Source of the DNA: an uncultured Planctomycetaceae bacterium | GTDB lineage: Bacteria > Planctomycetota > Planctomycetia > Pirellulales > UBA1268 | Direction of reading: 5' to 3' | DNA length: 8,717 bases | Assembly (NCBI GenBank): GCA_937926325.1 | Contig: CALAZQ010000518.1 | Coordinates: 1 to 8,717 of the forward strand | Part shown: one piece after another, positions 1-7,500 of the stretch | Layout: every line of letters begins with the position of its first letter | Numbering within the stretch: the first letter of the stretch is position 1 | The notes under the pieces: generated by a model | Seen by the model: only the letters and a program-made list of their open reading frames with translations | What the model was told of the DNA's origin: nothing | Databases searched by the model: none | Made by a program: the position numbers and the translations under genes

Positions 1-101
1 AGTGCCTGAGCTGATGGCGGGCAGATGAAAAACAGCGCGGCCCCACAGACTGCTGCACGCAGTCGCCATCCCGATCGCCAGCCACATCCCGGTCGTTGCA
101 C
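1..101 (-). CDS. Partial gene: N-terminal signal peptide of an exported protein, cut by left edge
   Basis: A minus-strand frame starts at a GTG at 101-99 and stays open to the left edge (33 codons). Its translation has a basic n-region with several Arg residues, a hydrophobic core (AAVCGAALFFI, residues 16-26) and a c-region ending CPPSAQA, a good A-x-A signal peptidase I site. A GGAG Shine-Dalgarno lies 8 bases before the GTG, the same spacing as at the oxygenase gene at 3684. An in-frame ATG at 149-147 would add 16 residues, but its only purine run touches the start codon, so the GTG is preferred. The gene lies downstream of, and on the same strand as, the secreted TIGR03067-like gene. The mature protein is outside the window and its function cannot be told. 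The alternative is chance: 33 codons is short, and a second minus-strand frame (ATG at 87-85) is also open to the edge. Confidence 0.5.
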   Translation of the reverse strand, partial: MQRPGCGWRSGWRLRAAVCGAALFFICPPSAQA

Positions 102-107
102 GACGGG
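88..107 (-). promoter_or_regulatory. Hairpin enclosing the GTG start of the left-edge gene
   Basis: On the minus strand CCCGTCGT pairs with ACGACCGGG, with one bulged G and a GCA loop. The GTG start at 101-99 lies at the top of the stem and the GGAG is just outside it. If it forms in mRNA it could limit initiation. No T-run follows, so it is not a typical intrinsic terminator. A chance fold in GC-rich DNA is possible. Confidence 0.25.
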
Positions 108-109
108 GT

Positions 110-113
110 CTCC
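110..113 (-). promoter_or_regulatory. Ribosome binding site (GGAG) for the left-edge gene
   Basis: GGAG on the minus strand, 8 bases upstream of the GTG at 101-99. It is the reason this start is chosen over the in-frame ATG at 149. Confidence 0.4.
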
Positions 114-153
114 ACGAAATTCCGGCCACTGCAGCTCCAACGGCAGCATCCCC

Positions 154-172
154 GAATCGATCCAACCGATTC
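154..172. repeat. Inverted repeat GAATCG-7-CGATTC in the gap upstream of the left-edge gene
   Basis: Perfect 6-base arms (154-159 and 167-172) around a 7-base centre; a further GAATCG stands at 190-195. It lies in the roughly 190-base gap between the TIGR03067-like gene and the left-edge gene, where an operator would be expected. There is no T-run after it. No convincing -35/-10 pair was found in this gap. Confidence 0.22.
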
Positions 173-293
173 AGCTTTCCTTACCGGTAGAATCGGCACG
201 ATCGCAGCGGTTCTCCCGCTCAGCTTGCGAAATTGCAAACTGGCGTCCGCCGACTGCAGAGGTTGGGGGAGCTAGGGAAGCTGTCGCCGCTGC

Positions 294-1247
294 CTACCGC
301 ACTTTGACAGCCCGGGTGACCCGGCCAAAGTTGTCGACCAGGATCAGGTCAGACTGAGAAATTGAACGAACCGCTGGCATCAGGGTTTGGCCAGCCATCC
401 CCACGCGAGACGATGCAGTCACATGGGTGATCAGCCGACCGTTGGAAATCTGCCAGGTTCCGCTTGAGATAGGCGTGGGTACAAAGACCTCCTGGAAGTT
501 CTGCATCATGCGGTAGTAGCGGTAGGTCTGGAACGTCCCGTCAACGTTATACGAGATGTCGACAGAGCCTTCATTGTCGGTCATCCGCCAAGTGCCGACC
601 GCCATCTCCCGAACCTCGTTGTCGGTCAGCACCTTACTGGTGACACCGCCAGCAGGTACAACGGCGGCAGCGGGTGCTGGTGTGGGCTCGGCACTTTTCC
701 ACTGGCTCATGTCAGGCGGGTTGGCATGAACAGGACGGGGGGCTCCCTTGGGTGTCGCTGAGTTGTTGGGGTTATTCTTCTGGAGGACGATGAGCGCGCA
801 TGCTGAGTCCTTTGGAGCCGCGAATTCATTTGGCACAGCCGCAATATCGCGAGAAATGCAAACAACCAGCTTGCCACCGTCAAACTTGTAGATGCCCTTG
901 CCGGTTTCGGTGTCTTTGTTCTTGATCGTAATCCGCTTGGGGTAACTCGTTGGGTCAATCCGGAACTCGCGGGTGGTCTTGGACCCACTCAGCGGCGATT
1001 CGAACAGAATTGTGTAGTCAACAATCTCGAGATTGCCTCCGCCGGGCAGCCAATACTGCATCTGGTCATCGGGAATCTCCTGGCCGTTCTCGAGTAGTTC
1101 GACCACCCGCCAGTGCCCGCGGACTCGCTCCAGTTCGGTGTCAACCGCCGATGGGCTCTGGGCGATGGCCGCCCCAGGGTTAGTCACCATGACGGTCACT
1201 GCCGCAAGCAAAACTGGGAGTGAATGGGGGCGGCTGAACAGGTGCAT
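294..1247 (-). CDS. Secreted two-domain protein with TIGR03067-like domain
   Basis: Encodes 317 residues. A signal peptide covers residues 1-30: basic start, hydrophobic core PVLLAAVTVMV and an AIA-Q cleavage site. Residues 36-156 match the pattern of TIGR03067, an uncharacterised family of Planctomycetes and Verrucomicrobia: an early G-x-W (G44, W46), VVE..ENG, the stretch FRIDPTSYPKRITI and GIYKFDGGKLVVC. C130 and C150 could form a disulfide outside the cytoplasm. A Pro/Ala-rich linker (about 160-204) joins a second domain (208-316) that again opens with G-x-W (G218, W220) and carries SGTWQISNGRL. Both halves look like small all-beta, possibly lipocalin-like, modules; this is inference. The frame opens upstream at 1331, but the ATG at 1247 is chosen because GAGG lies 5 bases before it and the signal peptide begins there. 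The molecular role is unknown. Confidence 0.85.
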   Translation of the reverse strand: MHLFSRPHSLPVLLAAVTVMVTNPGAAIAQSPSAVDTELERVRGHWRVVELLENGQEIPDDQMQYWLPGGGNLEIVDYTILFESPLSGSKTTREFRIDPTSYPKRITIKNKDTETGKGIYKFDGGKLVVCISRDIAAVPNEFAAPKDSACALIVLQKNNPNNSATPKGAPRPVHANPPDMSQWKSAEPTPAPAAAVVPAGGVTSKVLTDNEVREMAVGTWRMTDNEGSVDISYNVDGTFQTYRYYRMMQNFQEVFVPTPISSGTWQISNGRLITHVTASSRVGMAGQTLMPAVRSISQSDLILVDNFGRVTRAVKVR

Positions 1248-1252
1248 GGCAT

Positions 1253-1256
1253 CCTC
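1253..1256 (-). promoter_or_regulatory. Ribosome binding site (GAGG) fixing the start at 1247
   Basis: GAGG on the minus strand, 5 bases before the ATG at 1247-1245. It rules against the longer frame from 1331, which would place 28 residues ahead of an otherwise normal signal peptide. Confidence 0.6.
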
Positions 1257-1279
1257 ATGGTCGGGTGATTTGGTACGCC

Positions 1280-1306
1280 GGGCGGTCTGCAGCGACCGCA
1301 CCGCCC
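1280..1306 (-). promoter_or_regulatory. Hairpin with two alternative stems, upstream of the TIGR03067-like gene
   Basis: GGGCGGT (1280-1286) pairs perfectly with ACCGCCC (1300-1306). The same left arm can instead form GCGGTC (1282-1287) with GACCGC (1294-1299) around a 6-base loop. The two stems exclude each other. The element ends about 33 bases before the ATG at 1247 in the transcription direction. No T-run follows it on the minus strand, so it could be a leader structure or the end of the hemB transcript unit; neither is proven. Confidence 0.28.
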
Positions 1307-1332
1307 AAATCATCAGAAAACCTGCCGCCACT

Positions 1333-1364
1333 GGTCAACCTGAGTTCTCTGCTAGTCAACCCAG
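1333..1364 (-). repeat. Near-perfect 10-base direct repeat, period 21
   Basis: On the minus strand GGTTGACTAG is followed, 21 bases on, by GGTTGACCAG: one mismatch in ten. A 21-base period is about two turns of B-DNA, so both copies would face the same side, as in a tandem activator or repressor site. It lies about 85 bases upstream of the ATG at 1247, in promoter range. The second copy holds a TTGACC that could act as a -35 box, with TGATGA 17 bases further on as a poor -10. All of this is suggestive only. Confidence 0.27.
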
Positions 1365-1465
1365 CCTGCAGGAAACCATCCTGCACGACTATGCAATTTG
1401 CGCAGCAAGCCCCGAGGGATCGATGGGACCGGCAGCGTCTCGGGTGGCTGCGCGGCGACCACTTT

Positions 1466-2488
1466 TCAGCACTGCCGGGCGAGCTGCGGCGCAAAGTAGC
1501 TCAAAATCGCGTCAGCCCCCGCCCGTTTGATCGCCAGGACCGCCTCATGGGCCGCCTTGTCGCCGTCAATCCAGCCGTTGGCGGCAGCTGCCTGAATCAT
1601 CGCGTACTCGCCACTGACCTGGTACGCGAGCGTCGCTACGCCGAAGGTTGCCTTCACCCGGTGGATGATGTCGAGGTAGGGCATGGCTGGCTTGACCATC
1701 ACCATGTCGGCCCCTTCCTCCAAGTCGAGGGCCACCTCGCGGAGGGCCTCATCGCTGTTGGCCGGGTCCATCTGATAGGTCTTTTTGTCAGCCACGCCAA
1801 GGGCCTTGGCCGTGTCGAGGGCGGCATGGCTGCCGAGGGCATCACGGAAGGGGCCGTAGTAGGCCGAGGCATACTTGGCAGCGTAGGCCAAGATGCCGAC
1901 ATCCTGCCGGCCGGCGGTATCGAGGGCGGCCCGAATCGCCCCCACCCGGCCGTCCATCATGTCGGAGGGGGCCACGACATGGCAGCCGGCCTTGGCCAGC
2001 ACCACCGCTTGCTGCTGGAGCACAGCCACCGTTTCGTCGTTGAGAATCTGGCCATCCGCCAGCAGCCCGTCGTGGCCGTGGGTGGTGTAGGGGTCGAGGG
2101 CGACATCACAGATGATGCCGACCGCGTCGCCCGTTTCGGCCCGCACCGCCCGCACCGTGCGGCAGGTGAGGTTTTCAGAGTCGAGGGCATGGCTGCCATC
2201 GACGCTCTTGTGCCGCGGATCGATCACCGGGAATAGGGCGATTGCCGGAATGCCGAGGGCCTTGGCCTCGGCGGCCGCCTTCACCACCCCGTCGATCGGC
2301 AGCCGTTCGACCCCGGGCATGGCTGCAACCGGTTCGGACTCTTCCTTCTCATGCACAAACAGTGGCCAGATCAGGTCAGCCGGCGACAGCCTGGTTTCAG
2401 CCGTCAGGTTTCGCAGCCAGCCATACTGGCGGTTTCGCCGCAGCCGGGTGGTGGGAAAGGCTCCGGGTGCCGTTGGCCGCCGCGTCAT
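1466..2488 (-). CDS. hemB: Delta-aminolevulinic acid dehydratase (porphobilinogen synthase)
   Basis: Condenses two molecules of 5-aminolevulinate to porphobilinogen in the cytoplasm, the second common step of tetrapyrrole (heme) synthesis. The 340 residues cover the whole family length. The two Schiff-base lysines are visible: K205 in AAKYASAYYGPFRDA and K266 in MVMVKPAMPYLD. The metal-site region DVALDPYTTHGHDG (128-141) has Asp where zinc-type enzymes carry a Cys cluster, so this is the magnesium-type class known from Pseudomonas. The N-terminal RLRRNRQYGWLRNLTAET segment is also typical. The ATG overlaps the TGA of the upstream queD-like gene (ATGA, 2485-2488) and no strong Shine-Dalgarno is present, suggesting coupled translation. 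The gene ends 218 bases before the next gene on the same strand. Confidence 0.97.
   Translation of the reverse strand: MTRRPTAPGAFPTTRLRRNRQYGWLRNLTAETRLSPADLIWPLFVHEKEESEPVAAMPGVERLPIDGVVKAAAEAKALGIPAIALFPVIDPRHKSVDGSHALDSENLTCRTVRAVRAETGDAVGIICDVALDPYTTHGHDGLLADGQILNDETVAVLQQQAVVLAKAGCHVVAPSDMMDGRVGAIRAALDTAGRQDVGILAYAAKYASAYYGPFRDALGSHAALDTAKALGVADKKTYQMDPANSDEALREVALDLEEGADMVMVKPAMPYLDIIHRVKATFGVATLAYQVSGEYAMIQAAAANGWIDGDKAAHEAVLAIKRAGADAILSYFAPQLARQC
2485..2488 (-). promoter_or_regulatory. ATGA stop/start overlap coupling queD-like gene to hemB
   Basis: The minus strand reads ATGA here: ATG (2488-2486) starts hemB and TGA (2487-2485) ends the queD-like frame. This arrangement commonly gives translational coupling by terminating ribosomes, and it shows that the two genes share one transcript. 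Confidence 0.8.
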
Positions 2489-3018
2489 GCCTGCACCATG
2501 TTGCGGCTGTCGAGAATGACCGCCTCCCGCGGCGGCTCAGAGGCGATCGTCCGCTGCTGCCGGCCCAGCGTGGCCACGGCGCACGACTCGGCGGTTTCCC
2601 AGAGACAGATCTGCCGGGCGACCACGCCCAGGTCAGCGAGCACATGCGGGGCCACCACCTCCAGCAGGTAGCGGGCCATGTTCTCGGCTGTCGGGTTTTC
2701 TGGCATCACGAAGTATTTCACCGGCTCAACCAGCTTGATGGCGGCCAGCGCATTCTCATCTTCTTCGTAGATCAAAAACGCATGATCCCAGTGGTCATCC
2801 AGCCAGCCGAGCATCCGCTGCTTGATCAGTGAGAAGTCGATGATGCGGCCGACGTCATCGACCTCGACGCCGCCGTGGGCCCCGACCACCTCCAGATCAA
2901 CCCGGTAGTTGTGGCCGTGGAAAAAAGCACAGCGACTCTCATGGCGATAAAGCCGGTGGCCGGCACAGAACTTCAACTGGCGGACGAGCGACAGCTGGGT
3001 GATGGTCGGGTCGTGCAT
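2485..3018 (-). CDS. queD: 6-carboxy-tetrahydropterin synthase / 6-pyruvoyl-tetrahydropterin synthase family
   Basis: Family members act on 7,8-dihydroneopterin triphosphate. QueD makes 6-carboxy-tetrahydropterin for queuosine and other 7-deazapurines; PTPS makes 6-pyruvoyl-tetrahydropterin. Zinc ligands are H21 (FCAGH), H34 and H36 (FHGHNY). C30, four residues before H34, is the catalytic Cys. D78-H79 (WDHAFL) is the Asp/His pair, and E141 fits the pterin-anchoring Glu near the C-terminus. PTAENMARYL (109-118) is also typical. At 177 residues it is much longer than the roughly 120-residue E. coli QueD; the extra length lies in the middle (about 82-105) and in a C-terminal tail (about 150-177). 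QueD is the likelier role, but no queC, queE or queF lies nearby, so the substrate is not settled. The start at 3018 has a weak GAGAAG upstream. The stop codon overlaps the hemB start. Confidence 0.88.
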   Translation of the reverse strand: MHDPTITQLSLVRQLKFCAGHRLYRHESRCAFFHGHNYRVDLEVVGAHGGVEVDDVGRIIDFSLIKQRMLGWLDDHWDHAFLIYEEDENALAAIKLVEPVKYFVMPENPTAENMARYLLEVVAPHVLADLGVVARQICLWETAESCAVATLGRQQRTIASEPPREAVILDSRNMVQA

Positions 3019-3052
3019 GGAGTCTTCTCACACTGCGAACGTGAACGCGAGG

Positions 3053-3066
3053 GCCCGGCGGCGGGC
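3053..3066 (-). promoter_or_regulatory. Small GC hairpin between hisI and the queD-like gene
   Basis: GCCCG and CGGGC form a perfect 5-base stem around a 4-base loop, inside the 64-base gap between hisI and the queD-like gene. It is not followed by a T-run. It may be a processing or stabilising element in the shared message, or chance in GC-rich DNA. Confidence 0.2.
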
Positions 3067-3082
3067 TGCGCACCGAGCAACG

Positions 3083-3634
3083 CTACAGCTGCGTCGGGTT
3101 CGGCGCGTCGCCGTAGACTGCCTTGGGGTCGAAGGTCTTTTCGGTTTCCAGAAACTCAAGGGCCGTACCCGCCGCCCGCTGCCCGCCCACCGGCACCTTG
3201 CGATAGAAGCAGGAGCGGTAGCCGACGTGGCAGCTGGCCCCGCCGGCCACCTCGACCCGCAGCCAGACGCAGTCCTGGTCGTCGTCGATCCGCATCTCGA
3301 CCACCTTCTGGACCAGGCCGCTGGTGGCCCCTTTGTGCCAGAGGCACTGCCGGCTGCGGCTGAAGTAGTGGGCCTCACCGGTGGCGATTGTCTTTTCCAG
3401 CGCCTCGCGATTCATCACGGCGACCATCAGCAGTTCGCCCGAGGCGTGGTCGGTGGTGACACAGGGAATGAAACCCTGCGGGTCGAACTTGGGGGCCAGT
3501 TCGGTCCCCTCCTCGACCTGCTCGACAGAAACACGGGCGGAAAAGAGGGCGTCGGTGGCGGGTGAGGCTGAATCGGTCACAGGAGTTTTCAGGGGCTTTG
3601 GTGGTCGCGGATGAGATATGTCTCTCTCTATCAT
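3083..3634 (-). CDS. hisI: Phosphoribosyl-AMP cyclohydrolase
   Basis: Opens the purine ring of phosphoribosyl-AMP in histidine synthesis, in the cytoplasm. The core (about residues 50-145 of 183) shows the family signature: [35 protein letters not shown] and [16 protein letters not shown]135 and C142 are the two C-terminal zinc ligands. D117, D119 and D121 match the magnesium Asp triad. The usual DCDxD motif is here DDDQD, so the third zinc ligand Cys is replaced by D118; C122 lies four residues on. There is no HisE (pyrophosphohydrolase) fusion. The start is uncertain. ATG at 3634 gives a 49-residue leader of low complexity with no clear Shine-Dalgarno, and a GTG at 3580 is an alternative. 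The frame runs upstream to 3859 but there overlaps the oxygenase gene in antisense. It heads the hisI-queD-hemB run. Confidence 0.9.
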   Translation of the reverse strand: MIERDISHPRPPKPLKTPVTDSASPATDALFSARVSVEQVEEGTELAPKFDPQGFIPCVTTDHASGELLMVAVMNREALEKTIATGEAHYFSRSRQCLWHKGATSGLVQKVVEMRIDDDQDCVWLRVEVAGGASCHVGYRSCFYRKVPVGGQRAAGTALEFLETEKTFDPKAVYGDAPNPTQL

Positions 3635-3671
3635 AGCCGGCAGAAACGAGACTTCACGCCGCCGTCGCCCC

Positions 3672-3675
3672 GGAG
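3672..3675 (+). promoter_or_regulatory. Ribosome binding site (GGAG) fixing the oxygenase start at 3684
   Basis: GGAG lies 8 bases upstream of the ATG at 3684. It supports this start over the upstream in-frame ATG at 3618, whose extra 22 residues are Arg-rich and unlike the family. Confidence 0.6.
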
Positions 3676-3683
3676 CCGCCCAG

Positions 3684-4349
3684 ATGCTGCTGACGCTTCC
3701 CGACCTGCTGACCACTGACGAGATCGCCGAGATCGCTGCCCGCTTCGACAATGCCGTCTTTGAGGATGGCCGGGCCACAGCGGCGGGAGCTGCCCGCCAA
3801 GTAAAGGCCAACCGGCAGATCGACCGGCAGTGGCCGGGGCTGAAGGCGTTCGATGCCATTCTTGACCGAGCGGTGCGGCGTTCGCTGCCACTGACCGAGA
3901 AGCTTTCGCCGGCGGCCAGCTCGCCCTCAATTTTTGCCGAGTACCATCCCGGCGACGCCTATGGCCCCCACACCGACGCCGTGATGGCCGGCCAGCCACC
4001 GATTCGGCATGACATCTCGGTGACGGTCTTTCTCAATCCCCCGGACAACTACGCCGGCGGCGAACTGCGGCTGCACCTGCCGGGCGGGGAAACCCGCGAC
4101 GTCAAACTGGCCGCCGGCTCAGCCATCGCCTATCCCACGACGCTCGTGCATGAGGTGCTGCCGATCCGCAGCGGCATCCGCCGGGTGGCGGTCTTCTGGC
4201 TGCAGTCGTTCTATCGCGACAGCGAAATCCGCCAGATCGTCGCCGACCTGCGGGGCAGCCTCGCCATGCTGCGGGGGCTTCCCGGCGCCGATCCGCTGCC
4301 GCTGGCCCGGGCCTTGGCCAACCTCGAGCGGAAATTCATCGGCCAGTAG
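3684..4349 (+). CDS. Fe(II)/2-oxoglutarate-dependent oxygenase, PiuC/YbiX (PKHD-type hydroxylase) family
   Basis: Encodes 221 residues, close to E. coli YbiX (about 225). The N-terminus [17 protein letters not shown] matches family starts. The iron facial triad is visible: H96 and D98 in YGPHTDAVM, and H156 in [12 protein letters not shown]166 ([13 protein letters not shown]) is placed to bind 2-oxoglutarate. GGELRLHL (125-132) belongs to the double-stranded beta-helix core. The enzyme uses iron, oxygen and 2-oxoglutarate to hydroxylate an unknown substrate. Relatives often sit beside TonB-dependent siderophore receptors and respond to iron, but no receptor is seen here. It is divergent from hisI, 49 bases apart if both chosen starts are right, so the two may share a control region; no clear promoter boxes or Fur-like site were found there. 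The C-terminal helical part (about 180-221) is complete. Confidence 0.92.
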   Translation: MLLTLPDLLTTDEIAEIAARFDNAVFEDGRATAAGAARQVKANRQIDRQWPGLKAFDAILDRAVRRSLPLTEKLSPAASSPSIFAEYHPGDAYGPHTDAVMAGQPPIRHDISVTVFLNPPDNYAGGELRLHLPGGETRDVKLAAGSAIAYPTTLVHEVLPIRSGIRRVAVFWLQSFYRDSEIRQIVADLRGSLAMLRGLPGADPLPLARALANLERKFIGQ

Positions 4350-4429
4350 GGACCTGGCTCACGAGACGTTCGCACCATTTCGTGCTGGCTGCGTAAAAAC
4401 CGCGATGGTTTCTCGAATTTTTCTTGTTC

Positions 4430-4450
4430 CAGCCGCTGTTTTGCGGTCTG
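4430..4450 (+). terminator. Possible terminator hairpin after the oxygenase gene
   Basis: CAGCCGC (4430-4436) pairs with GCGGTCTG (4443-4450) with one bulged T and a TGTTTT loop, followed by TTTGG. It lies 80 bases after the oxygenase stop and 110 before the next gene. The T-run is short, so confidence is low. The rest of the 211-base gap 4350-4560 is locally AT-richer, with a weak AAACC/GGTTT stem near 4398-4412, and shows no confident promoter. Confidence 0.25.
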
Positions 4451-4560
4451 TTTGGTGAAAGCCATGTGCAAGACTTGAGCGGTCGAAAACACCGTTCACC
4501 CTGCTGTCGAAGGGCTATCGAACCTCCGCCTCCAAGTCGCTTTCACGTTCAGCCGTCGCC

Positions 4561-7500
4561 ATGCCCGTTACCAACCGCCGCCGGCCCGCTACCGGCAGCC
4601 AGTCGACCCTGGCACTTGAATCACTCGAGCCCCGGCTGGCGATGTCGGCCACGGCCGATACCGCCCCCGAGTCCGTGACGATCAGCACCGGCAGCCTGCC
4701 GACGCTGCTGCCGCAGATCGAGGTCTCGCACTTTGGGCAAGACATCTCTTTTGCTGATGAGCAGGGCCAACCCGACAAGGCAAAGTTCACCGCCTGGGCC
4801 GAGGACTACATCTCGTTCATCACCAACAGCGGGGTGAGCGTCGCCTATATCAACGTCGGCGACTACTCGATCGATACGAAGAACTACTACGCCTATCTCG
4901 ATCCCACCAACGGCACCGATGGCGTGCCCTGGATCGTTACCGAGTTCCTCGACAAGCTGCCGGCCGGGGTCGAGGCCGGGGCGATCTCTTACCTCGACGC
5001 CGCCGATGCCTGGCAGGTCTACGACGCACACAACTTCCCCGGCAACAACCTCACCACCGATGGCAATCCGGGCAGCCCACCCAAAAACAACCTCTACCAG
5101 TCGTTCGAGCTGATCAACCGGATCAACCACGAGCAGCTGCAAGCCGGCGGCACCAAGTTCATCACCCATTATCAGGCCGACGGCGAAGGGGCCGGGGCCT
5201 TTGAGACCGACACCTACTATGGCTTCGGCGGGCCGTCCCCCTCCAAGGCCGACCCCTACGACCCCGGTCACAACCGGCTGACGCCCGACTCCAGCTGGAG
5301 CTGGACACCGAATCAGAGCGGCCCTGGCGGCACCAACCACGGCTGGCCGGTGGCCGGCTATGGCTACACCAAGTGGCTCTGGAACCACTTCATGCCGGGG
5401 GTCGATGCCGCCGCTGCAACAGCCGCAAACGGGAGCAAGCCGCTCACCGGTGCCGGCGTTCCGGACGTGGTCTTCAGCGATGCCGAGGCGACCGACCCGC
5501 AGACCTGGGCAACAGGCGACGCCGCCCCCTACCGCTTCGGCATCATCAAGTACGCCCAGACCTCCTGGCTGCAATACAGCCCCGGCCCGATGAAGGCCTA
5601 TACCGAGAACTACTGGTTCGGTGAAAACCACTACCTGCCCGGCCCCGGTTCAAGCATCGCCCCCGACGGCACGGTCGAGATCAACGGCATCGCCCGGCCG
5701 ATGCTCGACGGGCCGACCACCGCCAACAGCTTTGAGACACCGCCCGAAGTCGTCTTCAACACGCCGACCAGCGGCACGCCCGCTGCTGGCTTTGCCGTGA
5801 TGGGCACCGGGGCGATCGATCGGGCCGACGTCACGGCGGGCAGCCACGCCTTCTTTGGGGCCGGTATCGGCACCGGCTATTCCACCGGCGTCTGGGTCAG
5901 CGATGGGGGCAGCGGCTATGCCAAGGGCAGCCCCACTAATCTCAACGTCAGCTTTGCTTCACCGGCCAGCGGCCGGGCCGCCAAGGGATTTATTGATACG
6001 GTTGACAGCTCGGGAAAAATCCTCGGCATCACCGTCACCGATCCGGGCGAGGGCTACACCAGCGAGCCGGCAGTGCAGCTGCCGCATACCAGCGGCCAGC
6101 CGGCCACGGCAGTTGCCCGGCTGCTGCCGGAGCACGGCTATCCCCGGCCGGTCTTTCCGGCCCCACCAGCCGGTGGCCGGCAGGCAGCCGGCTATGTCAC
6201 CGTCAACAGTCAGAGCTACAAGCCAGGCCAGATCAACGGCCTGGTCATCACCGACCCCGGTGAAGGCTATGACCAGAGCCTGCTCACGCCGAGCGACCCG
6301 GCCAACCCGCTGGCCGGCCCCGGGGGGCTCACCGTCAGCTTCAGCACCACGGTCGGCGGCGACGCCTTTTTTGCCGATGAGGCTCTCCGCAGCCAGTACC
6401 CTGCCACCCGTGGTGTCACCGCTGTCTCACCCGCTCCGCCGATCCACCTGCCGGTGAACTCAGGGCCCAAGCAGGTCGATCACATCATCCTGACGGTCCT
6501 TGGCGACGGCTACGATGCCAAAACCAGCCCACCCTCCTACACCCTGACCGGCGACCCTGCCGGCACGAAGCATCCTCTGACGGGCGGCCCCGATAACAAC
6601 GGCATCAACCCCGACTACAGCACCGCCTATGCACCGGTTCTCAACCGGGCCGGGTCATTTCCGCTCGATGCCAAGACCGGGCTTTCGACAATCACTGTCA
6701 GCGACGCCGGGGCCGGCTACAGTGCCGGGGTGATCATCACCGACGGCGGCAGCGGCTATGACCCCGGCACGGTCTATCCGGTCACGTTCTCCGGCGGTGG
6801 CGACGGTGCTGCCGAGCAGGCCAGCGGCGTCCTCGAGGTCAACAGCAGCGGCGTGGCCACCGGCGTGCGGATCACCAATCCGGGCCGGGGCTATACCGTC
6901 GAGCCGACGATGCACCTTCCTGCCCCGACCGGCGGTACCACCGCCACGGGTACAGTCCACCTGCTGAACTACCCGCGGGTGACGGTCAGCGGCGGCAGCT
7001 TCGTCACCGGCGGGGGCACGGCGGCGGTCGCCTATGCCGTGACCGCCAAGCCCGACCCGAGCCAGCCGGCTGACCCCGACACCGGCTATATCGTCAGCGG
7101 CATCGGCCTGACCGAACCGGGGCTGGGCTATGTCACGCCGCCCGCCTTCACCGTCGCCAGCCATGCGCCGGGGGGCCGGCCGGCGCGGGTCGAAGCTCTG
7201 CCGCTGTTGGCCACGGTCAACTCCGCCCACTGGCTGCCGACGATCACCGAGGTGCTCGGGCCGTTGCCAGCAGACTGGACCGGTGAAATCCAAGGCGGGG
7301 CCAACGTCTACAACTGGCAGGTGCCAAACGGCTATGGACCGGGGCAGGTCACGGTCACCAGCCTCACCGCTGGCGGCAGCGGCTACTCAGCCCCGCCGAC
7401 GGTGACCTTCTCGGCTCCCAGTCGCGCCGGCGGCAGGGCGGCCACCGGAACGGCGGTGCTCGGAAGCGGTGCCAAGGCAGGGCAGATCGTGGGCATTGAA

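Noticed and set aside
25..357. Plus-strand frame of 110 codons at the left edge
   Set aside because: Arg/Ser/Pro-rich, no Shine-Dalgarno, overlaps the end of the TIGR03067-like gene and the antisense of a likely signal peptide.
1033..1530. Plus-strand frame of 165 codons
   Set aside because: It runs antisense across the signal peptide region of the secreted protein, the gap and the hemB end; no motif or start signal supports it.
1265..2236. Long plus-strand open frame (323 codons) opposite hemB
   Set aside because: It is the antisense of a clear hemB gene; long shadow frames are expected in GC-rich DNA and the translation resembles no family.
3629..3635. TATGAT (minus) and TATCAT (plus) as -10 boxes in the hisI/oxygenase divergent region
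   Set aside because: No acceptable -35 sequence lies 16-18 bases upstream on either strand, and TATGAT overlaps the chosen hisI start.
3618..3683. Upstream ATG at 3618 as start of the oxygenase
   Set aside because: It adds 22 mostly Arg-rich residues not seen in the family, while the ATG at 3684 has a GGAG at good distance and the typical N-terminus.
4621..5631. Minus-strand open frame (336 codons) opposite the giant protein
   Set aside because: It lies wholly antisense to a frame with coherent domains; its Gly/Val-rich composition mirrors the codon use of the plus strand.
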